A program made the translations under genes and the position numbers. The notes below the pieces were generated by a model, which made no database searches, was not told the origin of the DNA, and saw only the letters and a program-made list of their open reading frames with translations. From Pseudomonas fluorescens (lineage in GTDB: Bacteria; Pseudomonadota; Gammaproteobacteria; Pseudomonadales; Pseudomonadaceae), in NCBI RefSeq assembly GCF_001902145.1, contig NZ_MRST01000027.1:602519-666518 (forward strand): a stretch of DNA of 64,000 nucleotides. Direction: 5' to 3'. Shown one piece after another: positions 1 to 7,634 of the stretch. Each line of letters starts with the position of its first letter. Positions within the stretch are counted from its first letter, which is position 1.

Positions 1-700
1 TTTCATGGGATTGACCCAGACTGGTCCTGAGTTCATATAGTTCTCTTGACAACATACCAGTAGTACTCACTATCGGCATTGCCTCGGGAAGAATATCCAC
101 GCAACAAGCCACTGCCTCCTCTCGAGACATCAGCTCCGGGAGAGATGAGTTCGTGTGTTCCTTCTTATCACCTCCGAAAGTTCCCTTGCGCACCACAATG
201 GCGACAGGGCAGCCATTATTTACTGAGATCTCCAAGAGCGAGTCCAACTCGATGGAGATATCATCAGCATCTGATTCTGATATCACTAAGTAAGGGATGC
301 CGAGTACGTCCAATTGAGGCAGAGTGATTTTTCCCTGCTTTACATGCTGAGGCTCATCATGCTTTTGGGTTCCTGTAGCATCAATTTCCCCGCGCCACCC
401 GATAATCATCAGTATCGGAATTCCGTATACCTCCGGAGCAGCAAGCGAACAGAAAGGATTGATAAGGTTTCCAATACCGGAGTTCTGCAAATAGACCAAC
501 GGGACCTTGCCGGTGGCGAGATGATGTCCAATCGCTACACCTAATGCTGTCCCTTCATTGCAAGCGGTGACATGGTCGATATCTAAATTTGAATTTTGAA
601 TGGCGGAACAAAAATTTTTCAGCAGTGAATCAGGGACGCCCGTATAAAACTCAATATCTTTACTGAACAAAAGTGTAAGAAAATCCTTTGCAACAATCAT
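1..700 (-). CDS. aepY: Phosphonopyruvate decarboxylase, N-terminal part (runs off left edge)
   Basis: Translating the reverse strand from the ATG at 700 gives an uninterrupted 233-codon frame to the window edge. It matches the thiamine-diphosphate Pyr domain of phosphonopyruvate decarboxylases: FYTGVPDSLLKNFC near residues 18-31, ACNEGTALG with the probable ThDP-activating Glu49, QNSGIGN, and GWRGE followed by DEPQH. The C-terminal ThDP-binding half lies outside the window. Family role: decarboxylates phosphonopyruvate to phosphonoacetaldehyde, the irreversible step that pulls the unfavourable PEP mutase equilibrium. It sits 53 bp downstream of the PEP mutase on the same strand, so one operon is likely. 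The frame is AT-richer than the core genes to the right. Sulfopyruvate decarboxylase is a relative, but the neighbour argues for phosphonopyruvate. Confidence 0.88.
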   Translation of the reverse strand, partial: MIVAKDFLTLLFSKDIEFYTGVPDSLLKNFCSAIQNSNLDIDHVTACNEGTALGVAIGHHLATGKVPLVYLQNSGIGNLINPFCSLAAPEVYGIPILMIIGWRGEIDATGTQKHDEPQHVKQGKITLPQLDVLGIPYLVISESDADDISIELDSLLEISVNNGCPVAIVVRKGTFGGDKKEHTNSSLPELMSREEAVACCVDILPEAMPIVSTTGMLSRELYELRTSLGQSHE

Positions 701-753
701 AAAAACGTCCTATGAGCTTAATCAGCAAAACTTGCACGTTCTAACGTCTAATA

Positions 754-1659
754 TCATCGTGTTCCAGGTATAAGAGATAGAATCTCTTGAATATCAAGAC
801 ATCTATCCTCAACCTCCAGTGTTCTACCATATTTTAATATTTGATTGGCCACCGACAACATTGCAGGATAAGCTGCTCGGAGCATATGATTTGCGTAAAT
901 GACGACATTAAAACCATTATCGACGAGAGTATCAAATTTTATGTCATTGAAACTTGTAGGTACGCAGACCAGTGGAACAGATGGATAGTGTGTTCTAAAT
1001 CGTTTTGCGAATTCGATAATTTCACTGGGGTCTTTCTTTCTGCTATGAATCATTACACCGTCTGCGCCAGACTCTACATAAAGCAATGCACGTTTGAGCG
1101 CATCATCGAGCCCTGCGTCCAATATAAGACTTTCGATACGAGCGATAAGCATAAAATCTGATGATAACTGAGCGTTTTTTCCCAATCTGATCTTTTCGGC
1201 AAACTCTATTGGATCCGCCTGGGTCTGCTTCACATCATTTCCGAATAGTGAGTTTTTCTTTAATCCGGTTTTATCTTCAATGATTACTGCGGATACCCCC
1301 ATACGTTCGGCCGTTGCGATGTGATAGGGTAAATGCTCGGCTTTTCCACCGGTGTCACCATCAAGTATTAAGGGCTTGGTCGTCACCTCAAAAATATCAG
1401 AAACTCCATTCAGTCTACTTTTAAGATCCAGTAATTCAGTATCAGGTTTTCCCCGCACTGTAGAGTCAGTTAAGGAGCTTGACCAGAACGCATCAAATTC
1501 AACAGTAACATTGCCGTTGGTGTAGCTAGCTTTTTCAACTAACATCGCCGAAAGAGGGCTATGTGCTTCAATAACTCTTATTCCTTTTTTTTTCGAGAGG
1601 AGCTTTCTTAAAGATTGACCGCGCAATTCCGAGGTAACAGATTTCATAGGCAATTCCAT
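754..1659 (-). CDS. aepX: Phosphoenolpyruvate mutase (PEP phosphomutase)
   Basis: A 301-aa protein of the isocitrate lyase/PEP mutase superfamily, which converts PEP to phosphonopyruvate and creates the C-P bond of almost all natural phosphonates. The diagnostic EDK-x5-NS motif of true mutases is present (EDKTGLKKNS, residues 128-137), as is the Mg-binding DGDTGG segment near 100-105. This separates it from carboxyphosphonoenolpyruvate mutase and methylisocitrate lyase. The ATG at 1659 is preferred over a TTG at 1692 because AAGGTG lies just upstream of it. Base composition is AT-rich compared with core Pseudomonas genes, suggesting transfer. The decarboxylase follows directly; later pathway genes, which would define the product, lie beyond the left edge. 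Confidence 0.93.
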   Translation of the reverse strand: MELPMKSVTSELRGQSLRKLLSKKKGIRVIEAHSPLSAMLVEKASYTNGNVTVEFDAFWSSSLTDSTVRGKPDTELLDLKSRLNGVSDIFEVTTKPLILDGDTGGKAEHLPYHIATAERMGVSAVIIEDKTGLKKNSLFGNDVKQTQADPIEFAEKIRLGKNAQLSSDFMLIARIESLILDAGLDDALKRALLYVESGADGVMIHSRKKDPSEIIEFAKRFRTHYPSVPLVCVPTSFNDIKFDTLVDNGFNVVIYANHMLRAAYPAMLSVANQILKYGRTLEVEDRCLDIQEILSLIPGTR

Positions 1660-1938
1660 TTGTGGCACCTTTTTTTGACGGAAAGATAGCAACTATCAAC
1701 GAACTCTATACTCGTATTAGTATTTTTGGATTCGATCTGAATGCCGATATAACGATGCATCATCAAACTGAAACATTACAATATGGCTGCTTATAATTAT
1801 TGGCTATAGAATTATTTATAAACCTGCATAAAAATTATTTTTCTATAAAAATCAATCATAAGGAGTGCGTCACTAATTTGTTATATACACCCAAAAGGGC
1901 AAAGATGAAAAATAAGTTACATTCGACAATGAAGCTAT
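1660..1938. other. AT-rich spacer between phosphonate operon and parA remnant
   Basis: About 280 bp, very AT-rich, upstream of the PEP mutase start. It must hold the phosphonate operon promoter, but no convincing -35/-10 pair could be fixed by eye. An 87-codon plus-strand frame (1800-2063) crosses it and the parA remnant; it resembles no protein I recognise. The abrupt composition change near 1930 probably marks a junction between DNA of different origins. Confidence 0.4.
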
Positions 1939-2382
1939 TTAATTTTCTTTACCGCAATGATGAGCTACAGCTCGCCGCTGACATTCAGCGCAAAGCGATA
2001 AAGAGTTTGGAAGCGACTTTGAGGGTGCATTGCGAGCAGAAGTACGTGGCATCAGATTCTTGAGGCGAAGGCGCCCATCAGCAGCATGAAGCAACAAGCT
2101 TCCAAGCTGATTTATCGGATCATTCGAATGGTTCGGTGAGAGATTAGGGATGAAGGTCTTGGAAATGACCTGATCGGCACGCGTCTCGTTATTGGCGATC
2201 AGTTGGTAGGTCCCGTCCGGCGCCTCATGCGTTAGCGTATAGAACGAGGACAGTGACGGCTGGGTATCGAGATCGATGAGTAAGGTACGAAGACCCGCGT
2301 CGGCGCAGAACGCGCCTAGATTGGCGCCAACCGTGGTTTTCCCCGGCCCGCCTTTGGTTGAAACGACTGCAGCGACTTTCAT
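1939..2382 (-). pseudogene. Truncated ParA/Soj ATPase of an integrative element
   Basis: The frame opens as a ParA/MinD-type ATPase: MKVAAVVSTKGGPGKTTVGANLG with a deviant Walker A motif at residues 9-17, then LLIDLDTQPSLSS (Walker A'), then LLLHAADGRLRLKNL around residue 96-110. After that the similarity stops and the frame ends at 147 codons; ParA proteins of genomic islands are usually much longer (about 250-290 aa). The C-terminal half is missing or scrambled. ParA/Soj genes typically sit at one end of tRNA-targeting integrative conjugative elements, and this one starts about 120 bp from the tRNA-Asn fragment at 2503-2558. I infer a decayed element end. Confidence 0.75.
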
Positions 2383-2471
2383 TGACCTTACCTCTGAATC
2401 GATGGATTAGAGACGGCTTCATGCAAATCACGCTGTGCGCTTTGGTTTGCTGGGTCAAATCCCAAGCAAAA

Positions 2472-2497
2472 AAAAGCCTGTATCTCTACAGGCTTTT
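2472..2497. terminator. Perfect 11-bp hairpin with A/T tracts beside the tRNA fragment
   Basis: An 11-bp perfect stem (arms 2472-2482 and 2487-2497, loop TCTC) flanked by A and T runs, a Rho-independent terminator shape. It lies on the 3' side of the tRNA-Asn fragment, just as another terminator (9970-9993) follows the intact tRNA. It may be the original tRNA-Asn terminator displaced by insertion of the 7.5-kb element. Confidence 0.65.
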
Positions 2498-2502
2498 CTC
2501 TA

Positions 2503-2558
2503 TCTGGCTCCACGACCTGGACTCGATCCAGGGACCCAATGATTAACAGTCATTTGCT
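2503..2558. repeat. att direct repeat: 3' fragment of tRNA-Asn
   Basis: These 56 bp match 10035-10090 in the same orientation with a single mismatch (GATCC here, GAACC in the intact gene). They contain the 3' half of tRNA-Asn including the anticodon stem-loop, T arm and CCA end, then diverge at the D arm. This is what site-specific insertion into a tRNA gene leaves behind: the intact gene is kept at one end and a partial copy at the other. The distance between copies is 7,532 bp. The rest of 2559-2720 shows no gene. Confidence 0.9.
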
Positions 2559-2720
2559 ACCTGTTAGCCTCAACGGTGCCACGACAAACGTGGTGGAGGC
2601 ATAGAAACGCTGTGTAGCGCGAGCGCATGAACGCACCACGCCATGAAAGTTAGTCGCGTTGGATTAGCTTGTCAAAGCAGGGTAATTCATTGGGCTGCAG
2701 GAAAAGGAGACGGTAATCGC

Positions 2721-3260
2721 TCATACGCCGTACCGCTTGTTACCGCCAGAGGTAATGCAGTATCGACCCCCCCTAGGCCCTATACACACGTTTCCAGAGG
2801 AACAGGGGCACGAGGAGCCGTAAGCTGGAGTCTGTTGGCGAGCAGGCTGTACTGGCTGAGTCACTGGTTTGGGTTTCGAAACGAAGTAGCAGCCCGACCC
2901 GCTGCACAGGCTTTTTGACGAAAGCCACTTAGGTGATTGACCATCAATACTGATGCGTGCCCAATCGTTGCGCGTCTCGAAAACCTGGACCTTTTCCCCG
3001 CGCTTCAGCTTTGAGACAACCTTACCGCTTGGTTGATTCCGGACATTGAGATTATCAGCGCTTACAAAGTGCTCAGTCGCAGAGACAGCGGCCGGCGCTG
3101 AGGGTGAGGCTGGAGAAGTCGACTCAAACGTACTCGGTGCGCTCAGAACGCCTGACTGTGCGGGGGCTGGAGGCGTGTCCTTCTTCCCCACTGCCCACAA
3201 GACGGCAAAAACAAGCAGGAGCGGGACAAACCATGACCGGGACTTCTTGCGCATATCCAT
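2721..3260 (-). CDS. SH3-domain envelope protein with basic C-terminal motif
   Basis: About 179 aa. It has an N-terminal basic/hydrophobic anchor (RKKSRSWFVPLLLVFAVLWAVG), a Pro/Ser/Ala-rich linker, and a bacterial SH3 domain (DNLNVRNQPSGKVVSKLKRGEKVQVFE). It ends in a Cys-rich tail with GPRGGRYCITSGGNKRYG, resembling the PBCV basic adaptor motif found in phage and mobile-element proteins. Probably anchored in the inner membrane with the SH3 domain in the periplasm; function unknown. The start is uncertain: ATGs at 3260, 3254 and further upstream are possible and none has a strong ribosome site. It is the first gene inside the 7.5-kb island. Confidence 0.7.
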   Translation of the reverse strand: MDMRKKSRSWFVPLLLVFAVLWAVGKKDTPPAPAQSGVLSAPSTFESTSPASPSAPAAVSATEHFVSADNLNVRNQPSGKVVSKLKRGEKVQVFETRNDWARISIDGQSPKWLSSKSLCSGSGCYFVSKPKPVTQPVQPARQQTPAYGSSCPCSSGNVCIGPRGGRYCITSGGNKRYGV

Positions 3261-3470
3261 TGCTCTCATTCGGCACGTATTACAACGGGTGTCTTCCTGA
3301 CCCACCTGACGCATCACCTATTGCGAGCTTAGCCAATCTTCCGTTTTTTGCAGCCCGCCAGATAAGCCTCCGGCTAGCTAAGCGATATTTTTCACTCGAG
3401 CTCCCCTTCAAAAAAACAGCATAAATCTGCCCATTAAATTGCATTGATATTAAAAATCACCATGAACTCG

Positions 3471-3499
3471 TTGAAACCCTACCAACTGGATGGTAGCTT
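3471..3499 (+). promoter_or_regulatory. Promoter with embedded inverted repeat, ahead of AhpD-OYE-tautomerase operon
   Basis: TTGAAA (3471-3476) is followed 17 bp later by TAGCTT as a weak -10. The spacer holds the perfect inverted repeat CTACCA-N6-TGGTAG (3479-3496), a typical place for a repressor to block RNA polymerase. The same layout appears on the minus strand at 8240-8268 upstream of osmC, with about two thirds of positions identical when the two are aligned. The TetR encoded at 8769-9329 is the obvious candidate to bind both. This is inference, not shown. Confidence 0.5.
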
Positions 3500-3549
3500 T
3501 ATTGCATACTTTAAATCCCTGCAACCAACGACATCCCTGTGAGAATCCC

Positions 3550-3882
3550 ATGCAAGACTGGAAGCAAACCCGAAAAGACATCAACACTCGTTTGGTAGAG
3601 CTGAATGGCTTGTCACCTGAAACCATGAAAGGTATGGCTGCTCTCGGTGCAGCCGGAAGCAAAACCAATCATCTGGACGCCAAGACTCGCGAGCTCATCT
3701 CCCTCGCAGTGGCCGTGACGACTCGCTGCGATGGCTGCATTGCATTTCACGCCGCTGAAGCAAAGAAGCTCGGTGTGACCAGTGAAGAGGTCGCCGAAGC
3801 ACTGGGTGTAGCTATCAACATGAATGCCGGTGCCGCGCTGGTCTACAGCACCCACGTACTCGACGCGTTCGATAAGTCCTAA
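3550..3882 (+). CDS. AhpD-like carboxymuconolactone decarboxylase family protein
   Basis: A 110-aa single-domain CMD-family protein. The AhpD-type redox triad is intact: Cys60-x2-Cys63-x3-His67 (RCDGCIAFH), so a peroxidase or disulfide-reductase role is more likely than lactone decarboxylation. The ATG at 3550 lies after GTGAGAAT; an in-frame start at 3490 falls inside the presumed operator and is rejected. It is the first gene of a plus-strand operon: the OYE homologue follows after 45 bp and the tautomerase after a further 30 bp. Cytoplasmic. The partner that recycles its disulfide could be the thioredoxin encoded in the same island. Confidence 0.85.
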   Translation: MQDWKQTRKDINTRLVELNGLSPETMKGMAALGAAGSKTNHLDAKTRELISLAVAVTTRCDGCIAFHAAEAKKLGVTSEEVAEALGVAINMNAGAALVYSTHVLDAFDKS

Positions 3883-3927
3883 TTCAAACGCCGATGTTCT
3901 TCCCCTTCAACGACGTCGAGATTAATT

Positions 3928-5034
3928 ATGAATAAGCTGTTCACACCTTACGATCTGGCCGGTACTCCGCTGAAAAACCGTGTTGTCATGGCCCCCATGA
4001 CTCGCACCCGAACCTTGAACAACATTCCGAATGAATCCAACGCGCTTTACTACGCGCAACGAGCTTCCGCCGGCTTGCTGATCACCGAAGGCCTGCCTAT
4101 TTCCGATGAGGCTCGCGGCTATCTGTACACCCCTGGCATTTACGAAGATGTGCACTTACCAGGCTGGCGCAAAGTGACTGACGCGGTGCACGCCAAAGGC
4201 GGGAAGATTTTCGCGCAGCTCTGGCACGTAGGCCGTATGTCCCACACCTCGGTACACGGCATGGTGCCAGTCTCTTCGGGCACGGTGCCTGCGGTAGATA
4301 CCACGGTGTATGCCTGGATCGAGCCCGGCAAATCTGGCCCTGTACAGCCCAGCTCTCCACGTGCGCTGGAAACTGAAGAAGTGAAACGCGTCATCGCTGA
4401 CTTCGTGAAGTCCGCACGGATGGCCATGGACGCCGGCTTTGACGGTATCGAAATCATGGCAGCCAACGGCTTCCTGTTCGACCAATTCCTGAGCAGCGCC
4501 CTGAACACTCGTACTGATCAGTACGGTGGCTCTATTGCGAACCGTCAACGCTTCCTGCTGGAGACGATTGATGCGATTGCTGCTGAAATCGGCGGATCGA
4601 AGATCGGTGTTCGCTTCTCTCCGTTTGGTCGACTGTATGACTTCGGTGTGTACGAAGGCGAAGAAGAAACCTGGATGAGTATGGCGGCTGCCCTCAACGA
4701 AAGAGAGCTGGCATTTGTTCACCTGAACTACCAACCGACCATCCTCGCCGCGCAAACGCCACCAGGTTTCGGCGCTGCATTCCGTGAAGCGTACAAGGGC
4801 ACCTTGATGGCTGCGGGCGGCTTCACCAAAGAGATCGCAGAGTCTGAGTTGGCCAAAGGCGAGCTAGATCTGATTGCCTTTGGCAACGCCTACATTGCCA
4901 ACCCTGATCTGGTAGAGCGCATGCAGAACAATTGGCCATTGGCCGAGGGCGATCGCGCGACCTACTACGGCGTAAGCGGTTCGATTGATAAGGGCTACAC
5001 CGACTATCCGGAATACGCAGCGGCCAAAGCCTGA
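3928..5034 (+). CDS. Old Yellow Enzyme family protein with altered active site
   Basis: A 368-aa TIM-barrel flavoprotein of the NemA/XenB family (APMTRTR, WHVGRMSH, NTRTDQYGGS, SPFGRLYDFG, AAGGF, IANPDLV). Family members reduce activated alkenes with NADPH and FMN. The usual H-x-x-(H/N)-x-Y active-site motif reads Met177-Ala-Ala-Asn180-Gly-Phe182. The first substrate-binding His is Met and the proton-donating Tyr is Phe. AFGR, whose Arg contacts the FMN phosphate, reads AFGN, and SxENR reads SIANR. Length and frame are intact, so the gene is not obviously decaying. Reduced proton transfer could favour isomerisation or desaturation over net reduction (inference). It lies in an operon with the AhpD-like gene and a tautomerase. 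Confidence 0.9.
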   Translation: MNKLFTPYDLAGTPLKNRVVMAPMTRTRTLNNIPNESNALYYAQRASAGLLITEGLPISDEARGYLYTPGIYEDVHLPGWRKVTDAVHAKGGKIFAQLWHVGRMSHTSVHGMVPVSSGTVPAVDTTVYAWIEPGKSGPVQPSSPRALETEEVKRVIADFVKSARMAMDAGFDGIEIMAANGFLFDQFLSSALNTRTDQYGGSIANRQRFLLETIDAIAAEIGGSKIGVRFSPFGRLYDFGVYEGEEETWMSMAAALNERELAFVHLNYQPTILAAQTPPGFGAAFREAYKGTLMAAGGFTKEIAESELAKGELDLIAFGNAYIANPDLVERMQNNWPLAEGDRATYYGVSGSIDKGYTDYPEYAAAKA

Positions 5035-5064
5035 TATTCCTTCACAAACATTTAGGAGAACACC

Positions 5065-5283
5065 ATGCCACTCGTAACTATCAAAGGGATTGAAGGCGTT
5101 TTTTCCGACGAGCAAAAAGCTGAAGTGATTCGCAAAGTGACTGACGCTATGGTGTCGGTTGAAGGCGAAAACATGCGCGCTCTCACGTGGGTCATCTTCG
5201 AAGAGGTAAAAAGTGGAGACTGGGGTATTGGTGGCAAACCTGTGACCGCCCAAGAAGTATTGAAGCTGCAAGCCGGCGAGTAA
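5065..5283 (+). CDS. 4-oxalocrotonate tautomerase family protein
   Basis: A 72-aa small tautomerase beginning MPLVTIKG. After Met removal, Pro1 is the catalytic base of the family. The size fits the short 4-OT/PptA group, which acts as an oligomer on enol/keto acids and related unsaturated carbonyls. A good ribosome site (TTTAGGAGAACACC) precedes the ATG at 5065. It is the last gene of the three-gene plus operon, 30 bp after the OYE homologue, which suggests both act on one enone-type substrate. No separate terminator is visible before the convergent thioredoxin gene. Confidence 0.85.
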   Translation: MPLVTIKGIEGVFSDEQKAEVIRKVTDAMVSVEGENMRALTWVIFEEVKSGDWGIGGKPVTAQEVLKLQAGE

Positions 5284-5340
5284 GGCTTCACCTTCAGATC
5301 AGGTAACTGACTTGTCTTACAGGTCGAGGAGGATGCTTGA

Positions 5341-5670
5341 TTAACTAACGTCCTCCAGCTCAGTGATAATTGCTTTTTTCAAGGCTGAAACTGATTTAGA
5401 CCCAGCGAAGACCTTCAACAATCGGCCTTCGTGGAACACTGCCAAGGACGGCACTGATCGAATGCCATACATCTGCGCAATCGTCGGCGATACCGCAATA
5501 TCAATCTTCCCAAACACTGCGAGAGCATGGAGCTTTTCCTCCAAATCGACGAAGACTGGCTTCATCTCTTTACAAGGTTTGCACCAGGATGCTGAGAACA
5601 GTAAGACACTGCTGCCTTTGGCTACAAAGCGGGCAAATTGGGGAGCGCTCAATTCAACGATACGGCTCAT
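5341..5670 (-). CDS. Thioredoxin-like protein with WCKPC active site
   Basis: A 109-aa thioredoxin fold: strand-helix start, SASWCKPCKEMKPVF with Cys30-Lys-Pro-Cys33 (Lys in place of the usual Gly), and the cis-Pro segment SVPSL. No signal peptide is present, so it is cytoplasmic. The ATG at 5670 is chosen over an upstream start at 5739 that would run into the preceding gene; GAGATCC lies before it. It is the last gene of the minus-strand operon osmC-SDR-(tetR remnant)-frnE-trx. The changed dipeptide should shift the redox potential; the partner may be the FrnE-like or AhpD-like protein nearby. Confidence 0.88.
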   Translation of the reverse strand: MSRIVELSAPQFARFVAKGSSVLLFSASWCKPCKEMKPVFVDLEEKLHALAVFGKIDIAVSPTIAQMYGIRSVPSLAVFHEGRLLKVFAGSKSVSALKKAIITELEDVS

Positions 5671-5735
5671 TTGGATCTCACATGTTGTGTTAAGGAAAAG
5701 GGGGCACCTTCTGAGTACCCCCGTTCCGTTGTCCA

Positions 5736-6434
5736 TCAAATTTCGCAGCCATCGATGCCGCAGACTTGGCCCACCAATGAGCTCTCCTCGACTCTCGCTT
5801 TAGCAACCATTTGATCCAGCGCTTCAAGAAAGGCCGCTTCTGGCTGAGCGCCTGACACCGAGAACGTGTTGTTGAAGACAAAAAGTGGCACGCCGGAACC
5901 CAGTTGGGTTGCGAAATGCTCGTCCTCTACCATCTCAACGCGCAGCTCCACGGATGACCACGCCAACTGAATTGATTCATCGGGCACACCTGCCTCCTTC
6001 GCAATCGCCTCCAAATTGGCGCGATCAAAAAGCGACTTGCCGTGACTGGTACTTTGCTCGTACAGCGCCTCAACAAGGCGCTTTTTCACTGTCGTGTCTT
6101 CAACTGCTTTCACCAGGATATGAGCATCCGCTGTGTCACCAAACATCATGGTGTCGAAGCGATAATCCAGCCCGTCAGCCTGGCCATATTTACTGACCGT
6201 ACTCATCATCGCCTCTGCGGAGTCTGGGTTGCCGAGTTTACGTTTCAGTGCCGCGATCATCGGTTCAGGGGCGTGATTTGCAGCCAGTCGATAGGCCCGA
6301 ATATTGACCTGTACATCGTCCTTCTGCGGGAAGTTTTCGAGTGTTTTTTCAAAACGACGCTTGGCAATCCAGCACCAGGGACACACATAATCAGACCAGA
6401 TATCGACTACATATTTTTTCGAAGGGGTTTGCAT
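5736..6434 (-). CDS. FrnE-like DsbA-family oxidoreductase
   Basis: A 232-aa protein with a DsbA-like thioredoxin domain carrying an inserted helical domain. The active site is Cys18-Pro-Trp-Cys21 in SDYVCPWCW. The cis-Pro region is SGVPLFVFNN and the C-terminal CGIDGC pair is typical of FrnE-like proteins. There is no signal peptide. FrnE relatives are cytosolic disulfide isomerases/oxidoreductases linked to oxidative stress. Its start overlaps the end of a shrunken tetR (6407-6700), so its expression now probably depends on the osmC promoter upstream. Thioredoxin follows by 65 bp. Confidence 0.87.
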   Translation of the reverse strand: MQTPSKKYVVDIWSDYVCPWCWIAKRRFEKTLENFPQKDDVQVNIRAYRLAANHAPEPMIAALKRKLGNPDSAEAMMSTVSKYGQADGLDYRFDTMMFGDTADAHILVKAVEDTTVKKRLVEALYEQSTSHGKSLFDRANLEAIAKEAGVPDESIQLAWSSVELRVEMVEDEHFATQLGSGVPLFVFNNTFSVSGAQPEAAFLEALDQMVAKARVEESSLVGQVCGIDGCEI

Positions 6435-6700
6435 ATTTTATCCTGCACGGAGAAGTGAAGATTGCATTGCGGCCATTTCAAGCAAATGGTTAAAACCAGC
6501 AACGGGTCGGCTGAGCGACCCAGTGTCCAATCAATGAGGCTTGCTCCCTCCAACATGCTCAGAGGAAAGTGATGGTGAATGCTGGCTTTTCTGATTCCGA
6601 CTTTCGCTGCGAGATCCGCATAACTGAACGCTGAGTAACCCTTTGAGCGCATCTGGGTTTGCGCGTAGCTCAGCAGCGCGGCTTTTGTCGTGATGGACAT
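6407..6700 (-). pseudogene. TetR regulator with internal deletion (DNA-binding head joined to C-terminal tail)
   Basis: Residues 1-46 are a complete TetR helix-turn-helix (MRSKGYSAFSYADLAAKVGI followed by RKASIHHHFP). The frame then jumps directly to what is normally the C-terminal end of such regulators (SMLEGASLIDWTLG), losing the roughly 110-residue ligand-binding core. The intact paralogue at 8769-9329 shows what is missing: it has the same head and the matching tail motif LEGASFVSW near residue 157. The junction is in frame, so a 97-aa protein could still be made, but it would lack most of the dimerisation/ligand domain. I treat it as a pseudogene. Confidence 0.75.
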
Positions 6701-6788
6701 TTGAAACTCCTACAACCAGCACCTTTGTCACCGGAGCAGCGCGCTGGAGAGCGCCCCAAGGCGCTACACGCAGAGCTTGCCTCGGTGT

Positions 6789-7562
6789 TTAGGCACGCAC
6801 CGCCATCACCCCTGCATCAACGTCCCAGATAGCACCAGTCACCCAGGAGGTCTTATCGGAGAGTAAGAAGAGGATGGTGTTGGCGACGTCTTCAGGAACA
6901 CCGATTCGACCCAGTGGGTGGAAGTCGTTCAGCGACTTCATCGCATCCGGGATCGCGTCCTTGTCCATGAAACCTTCATAGATCGAGGTGTGAACGATGC
7001 CAGGCGAAACGGCATTGACTCGGATACCTGAGTGAGCCAATTCAATTGCCAGGTTTCGGGTGACTGCGTGCAGGCCCGCCTTGGCCATCGAATAAGCGGT
7101 CGCTGGAGAGCCGGCCAGCGCGGCCTGCGCGCCAATCGAACCGACGTTGACAATGGAGCCTTCGCGCTTGGCAGCAAGCATATTCTTGACCACGGCCTGC
7201 GTGATAAAGAATGTGGCGCGGTTCAGATCCAGGTACATGTCGTAGTCAGCCTCATCGTGCTCGATGAAAGGCTTCGGAATGAATATGCCTGCAGAGTTCA
7301 CCATGAAGCCGATGTCACTGTGGTTGGCATTGATTTCGCTGCGTACATGATTCATCCCTTCCTCGGTCATGAGGTTGGCAACGATCACTGATACGCTCCC
7401 CAGCGGACTCAGCTCGGCGCGCACAGCATCGGCTTTATCTTGTTTACTGCCGGTGAGAACCACGCTGCCACCTGCCTTTAAAAACTGGCGCGCTGTTTCC
7501 AGGCCCATGCCGCTCGTGCCGCCAACAACCAACAGTTTTTTACCAGCAAAAAAAAAGCTCAT
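6789..7562 (-). CDS. SDR family NAD(P)-dependent oxidoreductase
   Basis: A 257-aa classical short-chain dehydrogenase. It has the cofactor motif GGTSGMG near residue 14, NSAGIF for the NAG motif, catalytic Ser in NVGSIGAQ, and Tyr-x3-Lys in AYSMAKAG; the C-terminus is GAIWDVDAGVMA. Probably FabG-like with an unknown alcohol/ketone substrate. It lies 72 bp after osmC on the same strand with no terminator between them, so it belongs to the osmC-led operon. In context it could reduce a carbonyl formed by the OYE/tautomerase pair (inference). Confidence 0.87.
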   Translation of the reverse strand: MSFFFAGKKLLVVGGTSGMGLETARQFLKAGGSVVLTGSKQDKADAVRAELSPLGSVSVIVANLMTEEGMNHVRSEINANHSDIGFMVNSAGIFIPKPFIEHDEADYDMYLDLNRATFFITQAVVKNMLAAKREGSIVNVGSIGAQAALAGSPATAYSMAKAGLHAVTRNLAIELAHSGIRVNAVSPGIVHTSIYEGFMDKDAIPDAMKSLNDFHPLGRIGVPEDVANTILFLLSDKTSWVTGAIWDVDAGVMAVRA

Positions 7563-7634
7563 TACAGACTCCGGTATTAGAGTAGTGAGAGGTCGCCAGC
7601 GGCAAGGTGCCGCGCTGACCTGTGGCCAGGACGG

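Noticed and set aside
1800..2063. 87-codon plus-strand frame across the AT-rich spacer and parA remnant
   Set aside because: No recognisable family and low complexity at the start. The second half overlaps the parA remnant on the other strand; it could be a fragment but cannot be supported.
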